From the NCBI GenBank assembly GCA_019722365.1, contig JADFUC010000168.1, positions 62,001 to 126,000 of the forward strand: a stretch of DNA of 64,000 nt, written 5' to 3'. The notes below the pieces were generated by a model that made no database searches, was not told the origin of the DNA, and worked only from the letters and a program-made list of their open reading frames with translations. Of the stretch, positions 38,401 through 50,960 are shown one piece after another (the stretch's first letter is position 1; every line of letters starts with the position of its first letter). Made by a program: the position numbers and the translations under genes. This DNA comes from Lithospermum erythrorhizon (taxonomy: Eukaryota > Streptophyta > Magnoliopsida > Boraginales > Boraginaceae).

Positions 38401-38723
38401 GCAGTCGAGAATACTCCATAAAGCGGTTTATAAATTTTCCAACACCAAAACAAAATACGAAGTGCAGTACACCAAAATAATTGAGTAGAAAAAGATGGTG
38501 CCGAGGATCTGGCCACCGTCTCGCTAAGTAAAATCGCGATCACTCGCGAGCTTCAGCGAACTACCGCGTTGCACTGTCAATGCGGAGTTGCGAGGGTAAG
38601 CTTCGACACAACTTAGTGGAAGCGAATCACCGGGTGTTAACTTATCCACATCCGAATGAAGTGCATAACAAATGATATGAAGCGTGGCGATAGAGCCTAT
38701 ATATGTACAATAAAGAACACACC
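38401..38723. other. Short unassigned stretch
   Basis: This lies between the Copia fragment and the solo LTR. I recognise nothing in it. Confidence 0.4.
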
Positions 38724-39717
38724 AAATATGTTGGAAATCGATGAGGTGGTTCCATTTATTATGCCGTTGCGACAATTATTAGCCTTGAATTCATTTACAG
38801 TTGGGTTAAATGTGATTGCTCCGAGAACTTAGTGTTGACTTAGTAATTGTATATTACTAGTGTGGGTTCATGATAATTTAAGGGGTTATGAGCGATTCTT
38901 AGATCTTACTCGTGTCGTTATAATAGTAATTGGTCAATTATTATTATTATACAACTACTATTCTGAGCCTAGAAGGTCACACCGCATCTGATGGCTTCAG
39001 GTTATATTTCATGTATGAAATTAAAGAACTATATAATTGAGAAATGTATTTCTCGATTACAAAGGTTCTACATTTTATGTAGAATATGATTGAACAAAAA
39101 TGAATCGAATTAAATAGTTATTTAATTGGTTCGAGTAATTTAGTATTTATCGATAAGCTTGAAAGATTATTGATATTGACTTCATTCTTATTTAATTAAG
39201 CAATTAAATAGTTCAACTCATTAGCAACTCGTTAGTGTCTTAGCGAACTAATGGGGGATTATGACGAGTCAACTAATATAGCGGGTTGCTTATGGGGCTT
39301 GTTTAACTTTGTACATATAAGCAAACTTTAGGAGTTTTTCATCATAAGTTTTGTAAAAACTTTTCTTAAAAACCTAGTAGCCGCCCCCACTGGCGAAATT
39401 CTCCCGAAATTTTGGGGTTTTTTACAGTTTTGTTCATCTTGTTCTTAGCATGGGTAGTTCTTGATTGACCCCTCTGGTGTGGACTAACTGAGATATCATA
39501 CGATTGATATTACAACAAGGAGCTGAAGGAATAAAATTCAATTGAATTTGAAAGTATGAATTTGGTGGAATTTACTCATTGCCCAGCCAGTCTGTTCATA
39601 TGTTTAATTATATATGTTTTTGTCGATGAATAATGTAGTATGCTGCTTTAAAGATCCACTTGGAACTATGGATTTGTATTTATACTCCTATATCCATAGT
39701 AATTTTTCTTCAAAATA
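38724..39717 (+). repeat. Solo Copia LTR with perfect target duplication (copy C)
   Basis: The LTR is 38729-39712, starts TGTTGGAAATC and ends TTTTTCTTCA, flanked on both sides by AAATA (38724-38728 and 39713-39717). It is the only LTR of this family lying in the plus direction. It matches copies at 54541 and 62287 over its length, including the stem-loop at 38917-38955. No internal sequence adjoins it, so it is a product of LTR-LTR recombination. Confidence 0.85.
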
Positions 39718-39949
39718 TCCATAGCATCATAATAACAATAATCATCATCAATATATATACATTTTAGAGGACTCAACTTATGTTAATCCACATGTTATAT
39801 CAAGAGATAACATGTCACATAATCAAGCGAGCAAAACATCATAAATTCCCAAACACAACGGTTATACCACAATAAAAATACCAAAACTCCACGAAAATAA
39901 AATCGTGACATTATCGACATTTCAAACTGATGAAGCATCACTCCCGATG
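39718..39949. other. Remainder of the Gypsy-type element interior
   Basis: Short stretch left of the primer-binding site of the Gypsy-type LTR. It is probably its 5' leader on the minus strand, cut off before the solo LTR. No gene is visible. Confidence 0.3.
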
Positions 39950-39964
39950 TCAACCTGATACCAG
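39950..39964 (-). other. Primer-binding site, tRNA-Met type (partial)
   Basis: On the minus strand TGGTATCAGG lies directly beside the LTR end. The first nine bases agree with the initiator tRNA-Met site used by many plant Gypsy and Copia elements. Confidence 0.5.
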
Positions 39965-41756
39965 AGCAATGCACACAATAGCGTATTCGATATTTATATA
40001 ATGTGTTGCCGTTTTGGCGAGGCTTCGCCCATGTACTATAATATAATATCATATCCTTTTCGGCGGCCTCACCGCCTTGACTGCCCGTATAATATCATAT
40101 CGTTTTCCAGCCAGAACACCCTTCGATCGCCCATCTGATATCGCCAAAACACCCTGCATGCACTGAGGCGACCTCACATCCTGCGACTCGGCATTGCCCA
40201 GCGTCTAATATGGTGTGACTTCTCTATATGAAACCAAGTAGGACCAATAACCAACATCACACCAACGTACCAACCGTAGCCAAAACATAGCCACACACGA
40301 TTTCGATTAACATCACTTGGCCACCATGACCCCAAATAAAATAATCATGCAACAATCACGTAATCTTGATACTTGAGCACGATAGCCATACATAATACAA
40401 CAATCTCGTATAAACATACTACCGTAATATACATAACACTTAACCGTCATACAACTCGAGATTTAGCGACTTCACAAATTACACTATCGTATAAATTCAT
40501 AAAATAATTATATAATAGTCACGCATGCTCATTTATCGAGTAGCTTACTCGAGCGTAAATAATATTATCACATGAGTGATAAATCCACCCTTTTGGCCGT
40601 ACCACGAGCACCGAGAAATCAATCGATCCATGAAACCTTTCCGTTCAGTCTAAACAAAACACCGAAAGTACGATTACTAAAAACTTCGTTATAAATTCTC
40701 TTTTTAACAACTTTTAGTACCAACTGGCCACTTTAGGTAAAATATTATTAGTTAAGCTTAAACGTGTAATGTCAGACAACCCGCTGTAACCATTTAAACC
40801 CCCTCTCTAGCATGCATCTCTAGCAGCACAACAGTTTACCCAATCCAAAATATCAATTTTTTCCACTTGACTAAACTATTCTAACAACCTTTAACACCAA
40901 GAAATAGTTTACTAACCAAATATAATAAAACTAATTTCAACATATATTCATCAACAACTTATAAATCACAATTCCACCTCAGGCAACTATAATAAAGGTC
41001 GAAACATACTTATACCACTAAGCGTTTTTTGAAAAAAATCAACCCAAGAATCAACAGAAAGTCAGCATAACTACAACAACATTTTTCTACCCCAAAATCG
41101 GTTATTATCGCATCCTATACTATAATCTAAGCTTAGATAATAATTATATGCCATAGTAAACCTCGAAACCATTAGTCAAACTAATTTCCAAAAAGTCAAC
41201 ATCCCAAGCGTCGAAATACTCGTCCAGCGTTCTTAACTTTAACTCAAGAACAACTAATTTAATGTCTAAGAATCGTTTGTAGCAATAATAATCGAAATAC
41301 AAAAAAGTCAACAAAAGTCAACCCATTCGAAACTCATGAAATACTCAAAAAGATTCGGCCTTTTTTACCTTGAATCGAAGAGGATGATGAGGGAAAACTC
41401 TCCAAGAAATTTGAGGACCAAAGCTTGCGAGATGGAGGAGAAATCAAAGAAAGAAAAATCAAGGGGAAATGGGAGGGGGTTCGGCGGCTGTGAGGGGGAG
41501 GGAGATGGGATTTTTTTTTATTTTTTAAAGGAGCTTGTTTGGTATGTGGGAATGATGAGGGGAAAATGAGTTTATGCGGTGAAAATCCGACCGTTTTAGT
41601 TTAAGCGATGTCTCTCGATTTAACTTATCTCGACTATTAACTTCCAACATCAACATTTATAGTCCATGAAATATAAAGTGGGTCCAATTTACGTTAATTA
41701 AATTAATAACTCCACATTTTAATTTATTAATTGATGAATCGTTACCGGTTATTACA
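39965..41756 (-). repeat. Gypsy-type (Tekay/Del-like) LTR, copy 2
   Basis: On the minus strand it starts TGTAATAACCGGTAACG at 41756 and ends at the primer-binding site at 39964. It has the same overall texture as 10440-12763: AT-rich start, purine-rich tract (about 41400-41510) and CGAGG/GCGAC-rich end. There is no target duplication because the interior is truncated. Confidence 0.55.
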
Positions 41757-42818
41757 AAAACCTCGTTTTGGTATATACAAACTATCACCGAGATTTTATG
41801 GTAGTTAGTCATTTATCGAGGTTAACTAATGGGTAGGTTTACAACACAACCAAAAGTGTGTTAAAAACACATCTATCTTATTAAATGCCATGATACGTAA
41901 CAACGGTACCAGCGATTCAAATTATTTGCTCGAGTGCGATATTGAGTTAGGGCTGCTTTAGTTTGCTCTTCGGTATACTAGACTCAGCCCGATAATGAAT
42001 TGCTTGGGTAATAGTGTTCACATGAGACAAGCGTCATGACCTTATTCTCGCATTAAGTTCAGGTGAAACTAAGCAGTCCGTTTCCCACTGTAATCATAGT
42101 TACCTCCGTTCTCTTAAAGTTACTCTGAAAGTGTATTCCGAATCCGTAGATACCTTTAGTAAAACCAATAATTCCTATTAGGTAGCATGTCATGAGTCGT
42201 GATGTAAAACACATGATCGACATTTCATCTTTGTGAATCATATTACCATGTAATATTCCAAAATCACTCTCATTCAACGTGAGGTGCCCACTTGTAGAAC
42301 AGACATCTAATAGAGTTGCCTTATTAATAAGAGAATCAGTCCATCATGAGGAATTTAATCTATCATAGATTTTAATCATATTAACTTCATGACACATTAT
42401 AGCTTAACAAACAAATATCATCTAGATTTACATGTATATCTTTGTGACTAATATAGCATATGTCACATATATATGTAATTTGAGCTTCACGTATGTACAA
42501 GAATCCAATTCACAGATTATACCTTTCAAGGTTGTAATAGGATTCCTTTATTACTCAATGTATAAAACATTATGTGCTCCCACTAACCTTTAAGGAACTC
42601 AAGGTTCATCTTCACTCTTGACCCTTTTGATTTCAATCAAATATCAAGATGAAGATTAACTCCGATTATGTTGTATCTCGAGTTAGCGATTTGGATAGTT
42701 GTAGTATAATCATTTCCTTATTATTCTCGTTTAAGATGTGAACTTCCAACGATAATATCAAATATCCATCATCACTAATCATTACTTAGGAACATTCTTT
42801 CGATCAACTCTTAAACAC
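41757..42818. repeat. Dispersed retroelement-derived repeat, copy 2 (left part)
   Basis: About 42720-42815 matches 80-175. The rest has no recognised domain. The 72-codon minus frame at 42059-42277 is not conserved in copy 1. Confidence 0.4.
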
Positions 42819-44760
42819 CACTACTAGAGAAAAAGAGCATTTATGACATAAAAAAAAGCGTCACATAAGCGTTGCGTCAGTATGATGTTTTAAGGCGGAA
42901 AACTTAGACCCGCTGATTCTTTTGGGTCAAATAAACCGGCAAAAGGGTGACGTTATTGTGGCATTATATTTTTCCGGGTAAGCTTTTCGATGAGTGTATG
43001 ACGTTTTACACATTAAATATTTCCTGGGAATTTTTGGGTGACGTTTTACAAATTAGATATTTTCTGCTAAATTTGTGGTGACATTAGTGTGACGTTTTTT
43101 TCTAATATAAATCTTGAAAAAATATAAATTAATTATAAATAAATTAGGGTGACATTAGTGTGACGTTCTACACATTATATATTTTACCGTAAATTTGTTG
43201 TGACATTAGTGTGATGTTTTATCTCATATAAATCTTGAATAAATATAAGATAAAATTAATTAGTAATAAATTTGCATGACATTAGTGTGATATAAATTTT
43301 GAAATAATATATATTAATTAATAATATTATATATTATAGAGAATTCATTTGAAACAAACAATGACTTAGGAATTTCACAAGTTTGGAACTTAGTGTATAG
43401 CGTGGGTATGACATTTTTCATATATAAATATTGAAAAATATATAAATTAATAAGTTATAAAGATTAACATAAAAATTAAATATGGAACATGCTTTTGAAC
43501 TAGTGCCAACATTAGTGTGACGTTTTCTAATATATATATATATATATATAGAAATAGTTCAAAATGCAATGAAAATGCAAATGTTTTGAACTAGTATGAC
43601 ATTAGTGTGACGTGTTTTTTAATATAAATTTTGAAATAACATAAATTAATTACAAATATTATATAATATATTAAATTAATTTGTAATAAAAAAAATAAAA
43701 AAAATCACAAATTTTTGAACTACTATGACATTAGTGTGACATTTTTCTAATATAAATCTTGAATAAATATAAATTAATTAGTAATAAATTAGGTAACGTT
43801 AGTGTGACGTTCTACACATTAGAAATGAAAATGCAAACATGTTTTGAACTTGTGTGACATTAGTGTGACGTTTATTTTTAATATATATTCTTTGAAATAA
43901 TAAAATTAACTATTAATATTATATAATATTAAAATTAATTTAATAATAAAATTATATAGAAAATTAACAAATTTTGAACTACTATGACAGTAGTGTGACG
44001 TTTTGTTAATATAAATCTTGAATAAATATAAATTAATTAGTAATAAATTAGGTGACGTTAGTGTGACGTTCTACGCATTAGAAATGAAAATTAGCGTGTT
44101 TTTAACACTTGTGTGACATTAGTGTGACGTGTTTTAATATATATTAACTTTGAAATAATAAAATTAACTATTAATATTATATAATATTGAAAATTAATTT
44201 GTAATAAAATTATATGAAAAATTAACAAATTTTAGAACTACGCCAGCGATGATGTAGCGTTTTTCAAATATAAATCTTGAAATAGTATATAATAATTATA
44301 AATATTAAATGATATATAAAATTAACTAATAATAAAAAAGACATAGAAACTACAAGTTTTGAACTACTATGACATTAGTGTGGCATTTTTCTAATATAAA
44401 TTTTAAAATAACATAAATTAATTACTAACGTTAATTTATAAAGGTTATTGTAATAAAAATTACATAGAAATTTCTTAAATTTTGAACTATTATGACATTA
44501 GTGTGACGCTTTTTTTAATATAAATCTTGAATAAATATAAAATCGTTAGTAATAAATTAGGGTGGCGTTATTGTGACATTACACACATTAGATATTTTTC
44601 CGTAATTAGTGGTGACATTAGTGTGATATTTTTCTCATATAAATCTTTAATCTTTAATAAAAATAAATTAATATATAAAATTAATTAATAGTAATAAACT
44701 TAGACGATGTTTCTTCTAATATAAATTTGAAATAATATAAATTATGGAGAATATGGATTA
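42819..44760. mobile_element. CACTA (EnSpm) element end with subterminal repeats
   Basis: It starts with the terminal motif CACTACTAGAGAAAAAGAGC at 42819, preceded by a possible 3-bp target CAC. About sixteen copies of GACATTAGTGTGACG (some CGTTAGTGTGACG) follow in direct orientation between about 43080 and 44620, separated by AT-rich text. Repeated short motifs behind a CACTA terminus are the transposase-binding regions known for this superfamily. No transposase and no matching right end (CTAGTAGTG) is visible, so this is one end of a truncated or non-autonomous element. Confidence 0.75.
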
Positions 44761-45576
44761 AGCTATCTAGTTTATTAAGTGTTTGAAAATGAATCAAAGG
44801 GTTTGGAATAATTCATTTTAAAAATAATTTAAACGAATTTTATTTTTTGGAAATCATTTATATTGGTATTAGAGATCATTTAAATAATTAAGTTAACTAT
44901 CAAAAGTTCATAGAATATGGACTAGCTATCTAAGATTATCAGTGTTTTGAAAAGGAATGGTAAGATTGGATTAATTTGTTTTATAAATGTTTCAAATTGA
45001 CTTTATTTTAGAAAATCATTTATATTTGCATTAGAATTATTTTAATAATTAATTTTAACTACATCAAAATTTTATATAATATGTATTATAGGTTAGTGCT
45101 TGAAAAGAATCGAGGTTTTGAGTTAGACAATATTGCTTATTTGCGTCATGTATGTTGCATTGAACAATATTGCTTATTTGGTTATATAAACCTCGATCTT
45201 ATTTCATCACAATTCCATGAATAAGTTCATTTTGTAGAGTGAAACTAAATGCAATAACATGTCTTGAAATGTAGATACCTGACATTAAAGAATCGTCAAT
45301 AATCTTCTCATTTGGCTACAAAGGAGATTAAACCAAATATTTAAAACTTGTATGGTGGCTTAGAGACAATATAATATATTAGTCTTCATAGCATCATCAC
45401 CTTCGATTGAGATAAAAATTTAATTATCTCTCAATCATATCACATGATGTTGTTAACTTGAACCTAACAGGTAAGGTGTCGATATGATTAATCCAAGTTT
45501 TGAAATAATGACGGTTTCACTTGTCTTTTATTAGCACATACCCATCTTTAATTGCTTAATGAAGGAAATCGCGTTA
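44761..45576. repeat. Dispersed retroelement-derived repeat, copy 2 (right part)
   Basis: About 45260-45575 matches 1960-2290 in the same orientation. It ends at ATCGCGTTA, where the Tat element begins, whereas copy 1 continues past the equivalent point. Confidence 0.5.
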
Positions 45577-46250
45577 TGATGATTTGGTCCGGTTTTGGTG
45601 CTGGGCCGGAGCTCAAATATTCCAAGTGGAGCTTTGATACGCCTTAGTCCAAATGAGAGTTCCTGCAAAACAAGGACCGGTTGCCCGGCCGGAAACACTC
45701 CGACGATCAAGTCAGTAAAAGATCAAAAGAGTTTAGTTTTTGAAAAGAGAGTATTTGGTATCAAAGTGAACTTACTTGATTTGGCTTCAAGGTTTACCTT
45801 TTATAGTTACCCGGACGGTTACTTTGATCAAGCCTTGATGGCCCCTTCATTACCTATTAATGATTTGTGGCTCATTAAGGGTCGAGTAATTACGGACTTA
45901 ATTACCACCTTAATTGAGCCGAATCAAGCCGTTAATCCTCCAACGGTCGTCTTCTTCCTTTCCGAGCTGGACAGTTTGACCGATTCATTCTGGGCCACTT
46001 GTGGAGCCCAGATCCATTTATTCGGTTTCTCATTCCTGATCCATCTTCGAAAGTCCTAGTCTTATTGGCCAATATCTAGATCTGTCTGTCCATTTACTTA
46101 TAGGATTATCATTTTCCCCCAGACCCACCCATTTTTTAAGGGTCGGATCCTGAATATGGGTAGGTCTTTATCTGTGCACCAAACAGCGCCTTAGTACCTT
46201 TTCCCTCCTAAACGCATTATAAGAAACGGTCGAGACCCTTCATACCCCTC
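45577..46250 (-). repeat. 3' LTR of the Tat element
   Basis: Its first 240 bp match 52607-52816 (GGTC.GGTTTTGGT, GGAGCTTTGAT.CGCCTTAGTC, AACAAGGACCG). The outer limit near 46250 is approximate. An open frame at 45595-46059 lies wholly in the LTR and is probably chance. Confidence 0.6.
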
Positions 46251-46389
46251 TTCTTTACTCTTTTTCCCCAAAATCAATTGCAAAGAAAACCCTTCACCTT
46301 TCTTCTTCCTGTTCGACTCAAATAAAGTTCCTTACAAGAGTTCCGGCTTTCTCCCTTCGTCAATCAACCTCCGAATTCTCCCCCCTACC

Positions 46390-48643
46390 ATGTCTAATTC
46401 TTCCGATTCTTGTCCTAAGGGTACGGGCTATAACAGCGATGCCCGCTCATCTTCGTCCCCCCAAATTTCCTCCTCTTTTAATGATCTGGCCGGCACTGAG
46501 TCTTCAGTGCCTTTTCAGGCTTCCTCCTGGCTTCTAGGCCTCCTTCATCTTCTCGTCGTCCCCCACAGGCCAAGACAGTTAGGGTTGACCTCCATCGGTG
46601 TGACAGTGAGCTCTCCGAAAAGGACCTGGTTGATCTGAGGTCTCGTTATGATATTCCTTCTTCGGTGATGCTTCTACGTCCGAGGGCCACTGATCATGCC
46701 AATGCTCCCCCTCCTGGGTTGAGGAAATTCTTTGTTGTGGCCTTGAGTAATGGTCTGCGCCTTCCCGTTCACCCCTACGTTGGGGAAGTGTTGTCTGTGG
46801 CAGGTGTTGGTCCTGCCCAGCTTACCCCCAATATGTGGATTTCTATTATTGGATTTTACTCTGCTTGTCTTCTAGCCAGTGTGATGGCTACAGCCGAATT
46901 ATTTCTCATCTTCTTCTCACAGTGTACCCAGAAGGATGGCTTCCTTTACTTTACTGTGAGGACAAAGATGAAGGGTTTCTGTGAGGCCTTCTCATCCAAG
47001 GTGGAGAAAGACACCTGGAGGCCAATTTTCTTCTACACCTTGGGCGAAGGTCTACCCCAGGGTGTCCCCTTCGATTTTATGGCTCACCTGAAGTCTCATG
47101 GGTCTCTCCCTAGATCTTCCAAGTATAAGGCGGATGAACAAGCCTTCTCGACCTACTGGGAGGATAAACTCCCCATGCCCCTGCACTTCTACACCGATCG
47201 CTGTGTTATGAAGGCTACGGGCCTCTCTCATATAGCCGATGTTGACATTGGAGGAGCCGAGGGTCTCTTTTAGTGTGCCTGACCACGTACCGCTTCCCCC
47301 ACCCGCCACTCCTACAGTTGCCCCGAGCCAACTGCCCCTGAGGTGAGTCTGTGCCACATCTTCGATATTCCCCTTTTTCCGGCATATAAGGCTCTGAATT
47401 TTGTTATGACAGGCCTCCAGCCCCTGCCTCTGAGCCAGTCGTGGTGAGAAGCTCCTCTGAGGAGGATGGAGTAATGAGTCCCTTCCTAAGAAGGTACCTC
47501 CCTCTTTCTGGGCTCACCTCCTTTGTTGAACCACTTGTTGCTTCTATTCTCACATGGGCTGCTCGCCATAGGCCTCGTCCCCCTGCTGGAGAAGCGTTTG
47601 GGAATCCCCAAAATGCGGCTCCGAAGACCCAAGACATGGGGACTGATACATCCCCTAGCCTAGAGGGACATTTCTCATCTTCCTCTCTTCCTTCTCCGTT
47701 AGACCAGAGCCAAAGCCCTCTTCCCGCAGCGAATCATGCCCCGATTGCTGCTCATGAGGATGTTAGTGGGAAACACTTTTCCACCGTTGTCTTGGAACCA
47801 AAGGATTATGGTGGTGTTGGTTCGACAACTCCTTAGACTCCTTCCTCTTCCCCCTTCCAAGCTCCGGGGCCCCAGCCCATGGGTCAGTGAGGAAGTCAGT
47901 AAGGGTGCCTCCTTCTTTATCTCCCACTACTCCTAACCAAGAAGAGCTGATTTATTCCCTGTCTGCCCTAGGCGATAAGGTACATCTCTTTCGGCTTCCT
48001 CCTTTGCCTCTTTTTAGTACTTCCTCTGATCCCTCTGGGTTGGCTGTAGTTCTTTGGTCTTCATGGAGTGGCCCTTCAGTCCCATAAGGAGCTCCTATTC
48101 TCCTATGAGGTGGCTAGTGGGTCTTTTTCCCGGGCTGGTCAACTGGAAGGTGAATTGAAGGCCCTTAAGAAGGAGAATGCTCGTGAGGAGGGTGTCCTAC
48201 ACCGCCGCCTCAAAAACATGCTCGGTGAGCACACTACTCTACAGGAGAAGTATAGGGCCAGTGTTCGTCATACTGAGGCCGTGAGAGCTACGTTAGAGGG
48301 CGTCCAGGTCGAGAGGGGCTCTACGATGAAGGAGAGGGATGTCGCGGTGAAGGAGAGGTATAGTCTCCGTGCCTGCAAGGATTAGATACTGCAGACCTAC
48401 GACCGTCAAGCGCAGATCATGGAGGCTACCTTAGAGGGTACCCGGACCACCGACGGACTTGGGGAACTGGTAGGGAGCTATGACGCGGGTCGCGACTTGC
48501 TCTTTCAACACTTCTCCCTTGCCTTGGAGAGGACCATTCGGGCGGTACAGGCCAGGCTGGAGGAAGAAGATATGGAGGTTCCTACCACTCTTTGGGACTC
48601 GTTGATGGATGATGTCTTCTCTCCCGATCCTTCTAACTCGTGA
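46390..48643 (+). pseudogene. Antisense ORF of the Tat element (Transposase_28-type domain plus coiled coil)
   Basis: Plus-strand reading frames, opposite to gag-pol, form one broken gene. 46390-46540 encodes a serine-rich start. After a frame change, about 46560-47273 reads SEKDLVDLRSRYDIP, then LRLPVHPYVGEVLSVAGVGP, NMWISIIGFYSACLL and KVEKDTWRPIFFY. This is the pattern of Pfam Transposase_28 ('putative gypsy type transposon'). A proline/serine-rich linker follows (47441-47836). A heptad-rich coiled coil follows at 48068-48385 (LKALKKENAREE...), and a tail at 48419-48643 (ERTIRAVQARLEEEDM). At least three frame breaks or stops separate the parts. Its function in these elements is not known. 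GC content is clearly higher than in the surroundings. Confidence 0.65.
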
Positions 48644-49619
48644 TTTTTAGCTATCCCGTACAGTGAACTTGTGGTGTTTTTAATACTTCCACTTTTTTCA
48701 TTTTGTACTTATGCTTATCCTTGGCTTGCCGCACTTTCCAGGCTTTTTTAGTTCTATTTTAATGTCTTCTTGGTACTTACTCCTCCATGTTGGCCGGGGC
48801 TCATATGCGGACCCTTGGGTTAGGGGAGGATCTCAGCCGTTTATGGCCAGGTGTCCTACCTTAAAGAGTTTTGTATCCCTGTTTATTCCGTGGCCGGATC
48901 CTCTCCCGTGCCTTCAAGCAAAGGGAAATGGACCTTTTGCGATGGGGTGGATTGTACATGGGATATATCCCTTTACCCAGAACCTTCTCCTTGTCCAACG
49001 CAAGGGGATTTGGTTCTCTGATTAGTCGGGTGGTAGGTGTACTCAAATATTTAGATACATTTACATCAGTTTCCTTATCCATCGGTCTGCTCTGACCAGC
49101 CGGGCATAATTGACACTCTATCCATATAGAACTTGTTTGAACTTTTAAAACAATTTTATCCAAGCAAAACCTTTTTATTCATAATAATAATGAAAATAAA
49201 AAGTGGGCTTACACATTTTAAAACTTGCCTTCCTTCATCCCTTGATGTGCTCCTTGATGTGTTGGATATGGATGATCACACTTGAAGCATTTGCCTAATG
49301 AAAGCCCAGCCGACAAGTCTTGGCTGCTTTCATTGTTTGTGGATGTCGTGACAGGATGACGTGAAATACACCAATGACGCATCTTCTCTTCTTCACCGGA
49401 TGAGTCCTTGTCGCGACTCCGACCTAACCGGATAGAGCTGAGAACCTCCCGGCCCGGCGGAGTGCGGCAATAGTTATGGAGGCTGCGGAGTCGCCTTATT
49501 TGTCGAAAAGGACGGCTCGCGCTCAGTCTTTCGAATCTATCTAGCTTTATGTCCTTGAAGAAGGATAGGCTCTGGTCGCCTACGCGAGATAAGAGCAGTC
49601 AATGTGATCCTCCCATCCA
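48644..49619. other. Tat element: region between antisense ORF and RT
   Basis: RNase H and integrase would be expected here on the minus strand. I find neither an HHCC zinc motif nor a DDE signature nor an RNase H core, so this portion appears deleted or unrecognisably decayed. The first part may be the antisense gene's 3' flank. Confidence 0.4.
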
Positions 49620-50330
49620 ACCTCTGTGCCTCATTTTTGTGTTTGTGGGCTCTGCACGACCGCTATCTTGTCGGGATTCGGCTCAATTAACCGTTGGTTG
49701 ATCATCTGACTTCGAGAATTTGCAGAGGTTATTAAAGAACTGCAGCTTGTCGAGGTTAAGCATGTTGTACTGAAGTAAATTTCAAAGCTTTCCCTGAGGT
49801 TGGCTTCATGATCTGCTGCCTCTCGACTTTTGATGAGCATGGCATCCACGTAAATTTCTATGCTCCGACCAATCTAGGTGGAGAACCCATTATTGACCAT
49901 CCTTTGGTATGAATGCGGTTTTCTGTACATCTTCCTCAACCATGAATATCTAGTGGTACCCTCTGAAGGCATCCAATAAATCCACCACCTTGTACCCCTC
50001 GCTTGAATCAATCGGTCTATCAACGTTGGGCAATGGATAGCGATCAGCAGGCGAGGTCCGTTAGGTTTTGGAACGTGCACCACGTTGTGACGAGTGGGAG
50101 AGCAAGAGCTCCCGGATTGCGTTGCCTCAACTTGCCCCTGCCTCCTCGCGGATGGCTTCCTCCTTCTCTCGGTGAAGGTCCGCTTCTTTGCTTGGGCGGC
50201 AGCAGTGCGGGCAGCGTACATCCGGTGGACCGATAAGGCTAAGAGTGCGCGGGCATATCTTTTGGCTCCCTGACGAAGGTATCGTACTCCCCGAGGACTT
50301 GGATAAAGCATGGCCTCGTGCTACGCTTGA
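49620..50330 (-). pseudogene. Tat element reverse transcriptase, inactivated
   Basis: On the minus strand, in mixed frames: KPNG, then YKVVDLLDAFRGYH followed by a stop (TAG at 49950-49952 where CAG is expected), then IFMVEEDVQKTAFIPKDG. The catalytic box reads YVDAM (about 49836-49850) instead of YVDDM, followed by KSREAADHEANLRESFE and later EPNPDKIAVV. This is the palm of a Ty3/Gypsy RT. The second catalytic aspartate is replaced by alanine. Confidence 0.75.
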
Positions 50331-50499
50331 TATTGTACTATCTTAGCCTTCTTGGATCCCGTGAGCAGGATGTGAATCTCTCTACTTGTTTGCTCGCCTT
50401 TGGGGCTCTCTGCAGTGCTTACAGGTACAAACATTCCGGTCTGGGCCAGCCGACTCCTTGGGATGTGGTTCCGCCTCCATCACAGGCCTTTATCCATTT

Positions 50500-50960
50500 T
50501 GTAGATGCTAGATAATAGTCCCGTGCATGCCCGGCTCCCTGTCTCTCAGGCCTTATACCGTATGGGAACTTCAACTTGAGGTGAATGGGGATACGGCGCC
50601 TCAGGTAGCGACTAGCGCCCGACGGCCCTGTGCCATTGGGCCCATATGCCATGTCCTGTGTCCATCATCACTTGTGAGTCGCTGGGTACTTTCCCTATTG
50701 CAACCATGGTTTGGAACTTCTCAGCCAGCTTCTTGCGTCCCAGTGAACTTCCTTGACGGGTGGCCACGGGTGCGATTTGCGCTTGACTCATTCCCAGCCG
50801 GAATGCATTAATCCAAGAAGAGGATGTCCACGAGCTTCCGTGTCTATCGGCCATCAATTTCACCTCGGTTGGCTATCACCGAGTAATGATGGAGGATCAC
50901 CGTGTGTGGAGTGCTATCCTCAAAATCCTTCGAGGAGAAGGATAAATCACAGGAAGCTTC
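50500..50960 (-). pseudogene. Tat element aspartic protease region, frameshifted
   Basis: Minus-strand text reads FSSKDFEDSTPHTVI, then an active-site region at about 50815-50850 where the bases GACACGGAAGCTC resemble a DTGSS codon run with a frame change. KLAEKFQTMVAIGKVPSDS and ARDYYLASTKWIKA follow, matching the order seen in plant Ty3/Gypsy protease regions. Confidence 0.5.

Noticed and set aside
45595..46059. 154-codon frame
   Set aside because: It lies completely within the Tat LTR and has no counterpart in the right LTR copy.
47052..47357. Minus-strand frame opposite the antisense ORF
   Set aside because: It is a shadow of the plus-strand Transposase_28-type gene in GC-richer DNA.
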